DNA from: Phycisphaerae bacterium
GTDB lineage: Bacteria > Planctomycetota > Phycisphaerae > UBA1845 > PWPN01
DNA: 6,299 bases
Direction of reading: 5' to 3'
Assembly: GCA_026647385.1 (NCBI GenBank)
Contig: JAPKGY010000193.1
Span: 1-6,299, forward strand
Position numbers and translations under genes: made by a program. Positions 6,104 to 6,299 of this stretch are shown one piece after another. The number at the start of each line of letters is the position of its first letter. Positions within the stretch are counted from its first letter, which is position 1. The notes under the pieces are model-generated. The model ran no database searches, was not told where the DNA came from, and saw nothing but the letters and a program-made list of their open reading frames with translations.

Positions 6104-6141
6104 CACCCCGCCGACAGTCCCTGAGGGCTGTCGGCGGGGTG
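6104..6141. repeat. Strong perfect hairpin, 14-bp stem
   Basis: CACCCCGCCGACAG at 6104-6117 is perfectly complementary to CTGTCGGCGGGGTG at 6128-6141. The ten-base loop can close further as CCC-TGA-GGG (6119-6127), leaving one unpaired T. No T-run follows on either strand, so it is not a canonical terminator. It abuts the first ATG of the broken glycosyltransferase and would lie just upstream of it in a leftward transcript. Confidence 0.75.
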
Positions 6142-6299
6142 GAGGATTCAGTGTTCCGTTTGCCGCCGGGGGTTGCCGTTGCACAATGGCATATCGAGCC
6201 TTGCTGCGAGGAGTCGATGCGATTTGCGCGCCTGCCCTCGCGAAAGGTTCTCCTTTGGTCGCGGACCGCGAAAACGCGGCCTCCCTTGACAAACGAGAG
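6142..6299. other. Right-edge intergenic DNA with two small hairpins and a TTGACA box
   Basis: No gene is supported here. An imperfect stem pairs CGCGAAAGG (6239-6247) with CCTTT-GGT-CGCG (6252-6263), the GGT being a bulge. A clean stem, CCGCG-AAAA-CGCGG, lies at 6266-6279. TTGACA at 6286-6291 is a perfect -35 box on the plus strand, but its -10 position would fall beyond the window edge, so a promoter cannot be confirmed. Confidence 0.4.

Noticed and set aside
6122..6292. Upstream in-frame extension of the glycosyltransferase remnant to 6292
   Set aside because: The extra N-terminal residues are polar, Arg/Pro-rich and unlike a GT-C N-terminus, and the extension would run through the strong hairpin.

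Overview
The window is GC-rich bacterial DNA, most likely from a planctomycete or similar environmental lineage. This placement is inferred from three things: a secreted TIM-barrel glycoside-hydrolase-like protein with little resemblance to the classical families, the remains of an integral-membrane glycosyltransferase, and short palindromic GGGGACAGCCCC-type repeats. No marker in the window fixes the taxon. No plasmid, phage or CRISPR machinery is visible.

Left part (1-1661, plus strand). An unrecognised reading frame occupies about 1-607. It runs without a stop into the 3' third of a thiamine-monophosphate kinase gene (thiL) that lies in another frame and lacks its N-terminal domain. The thiL stop overlaps the start of an intact tsaE (N6-threonylcarbamoyladenosine tRNA modification ATPase) by ATGA. 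A sigma70-type promoter with 17-bp spacing then leads to a tRNA-Glu(UUC) gene with a complete cloverleaf and no encoded CCA.

Centre (1792-5345, minus strand). Two genes read leftward and are probably co-transcribed with a 60-bp gap. The upstream gene encodes a 692-residue exported protein: signal peptide, beta-rich N-terminal part, TIM-barrel-like core with a D-E-P-D motif, and beta-rich C-terminal part. Its start is fixed by a good Shine-Dalgarno sequence, and its leader carries four heptamer repeats. The downstream gene encodes a 433-residue alpha/beta hydrolase related to the YheT group, whose nucleophile-elbow residue is cysteine instead of serine. A joint role in handling a carbohydrate ester or another extracellular polymer is possible but unproven.

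Right part (5346-6299). This is non-coding or decayed DNA: a REP-like composite palindrome (5367-5462), a stretch with no convincing gene, a broken GT-C glycosyltransferase (frameshift plus internal stop, minus strand), a very strong 14-bp hairpin at 6104-6141, two small hairpins, and a TTGACA box at the window edge. The most notable items are the thiL junction, the cysteine-nucleophile hydrolase, the unclassified secreted hydrolase-like protein, and the decayed, repeat-rich right flank. I do not see a clearly new multi-gene system.
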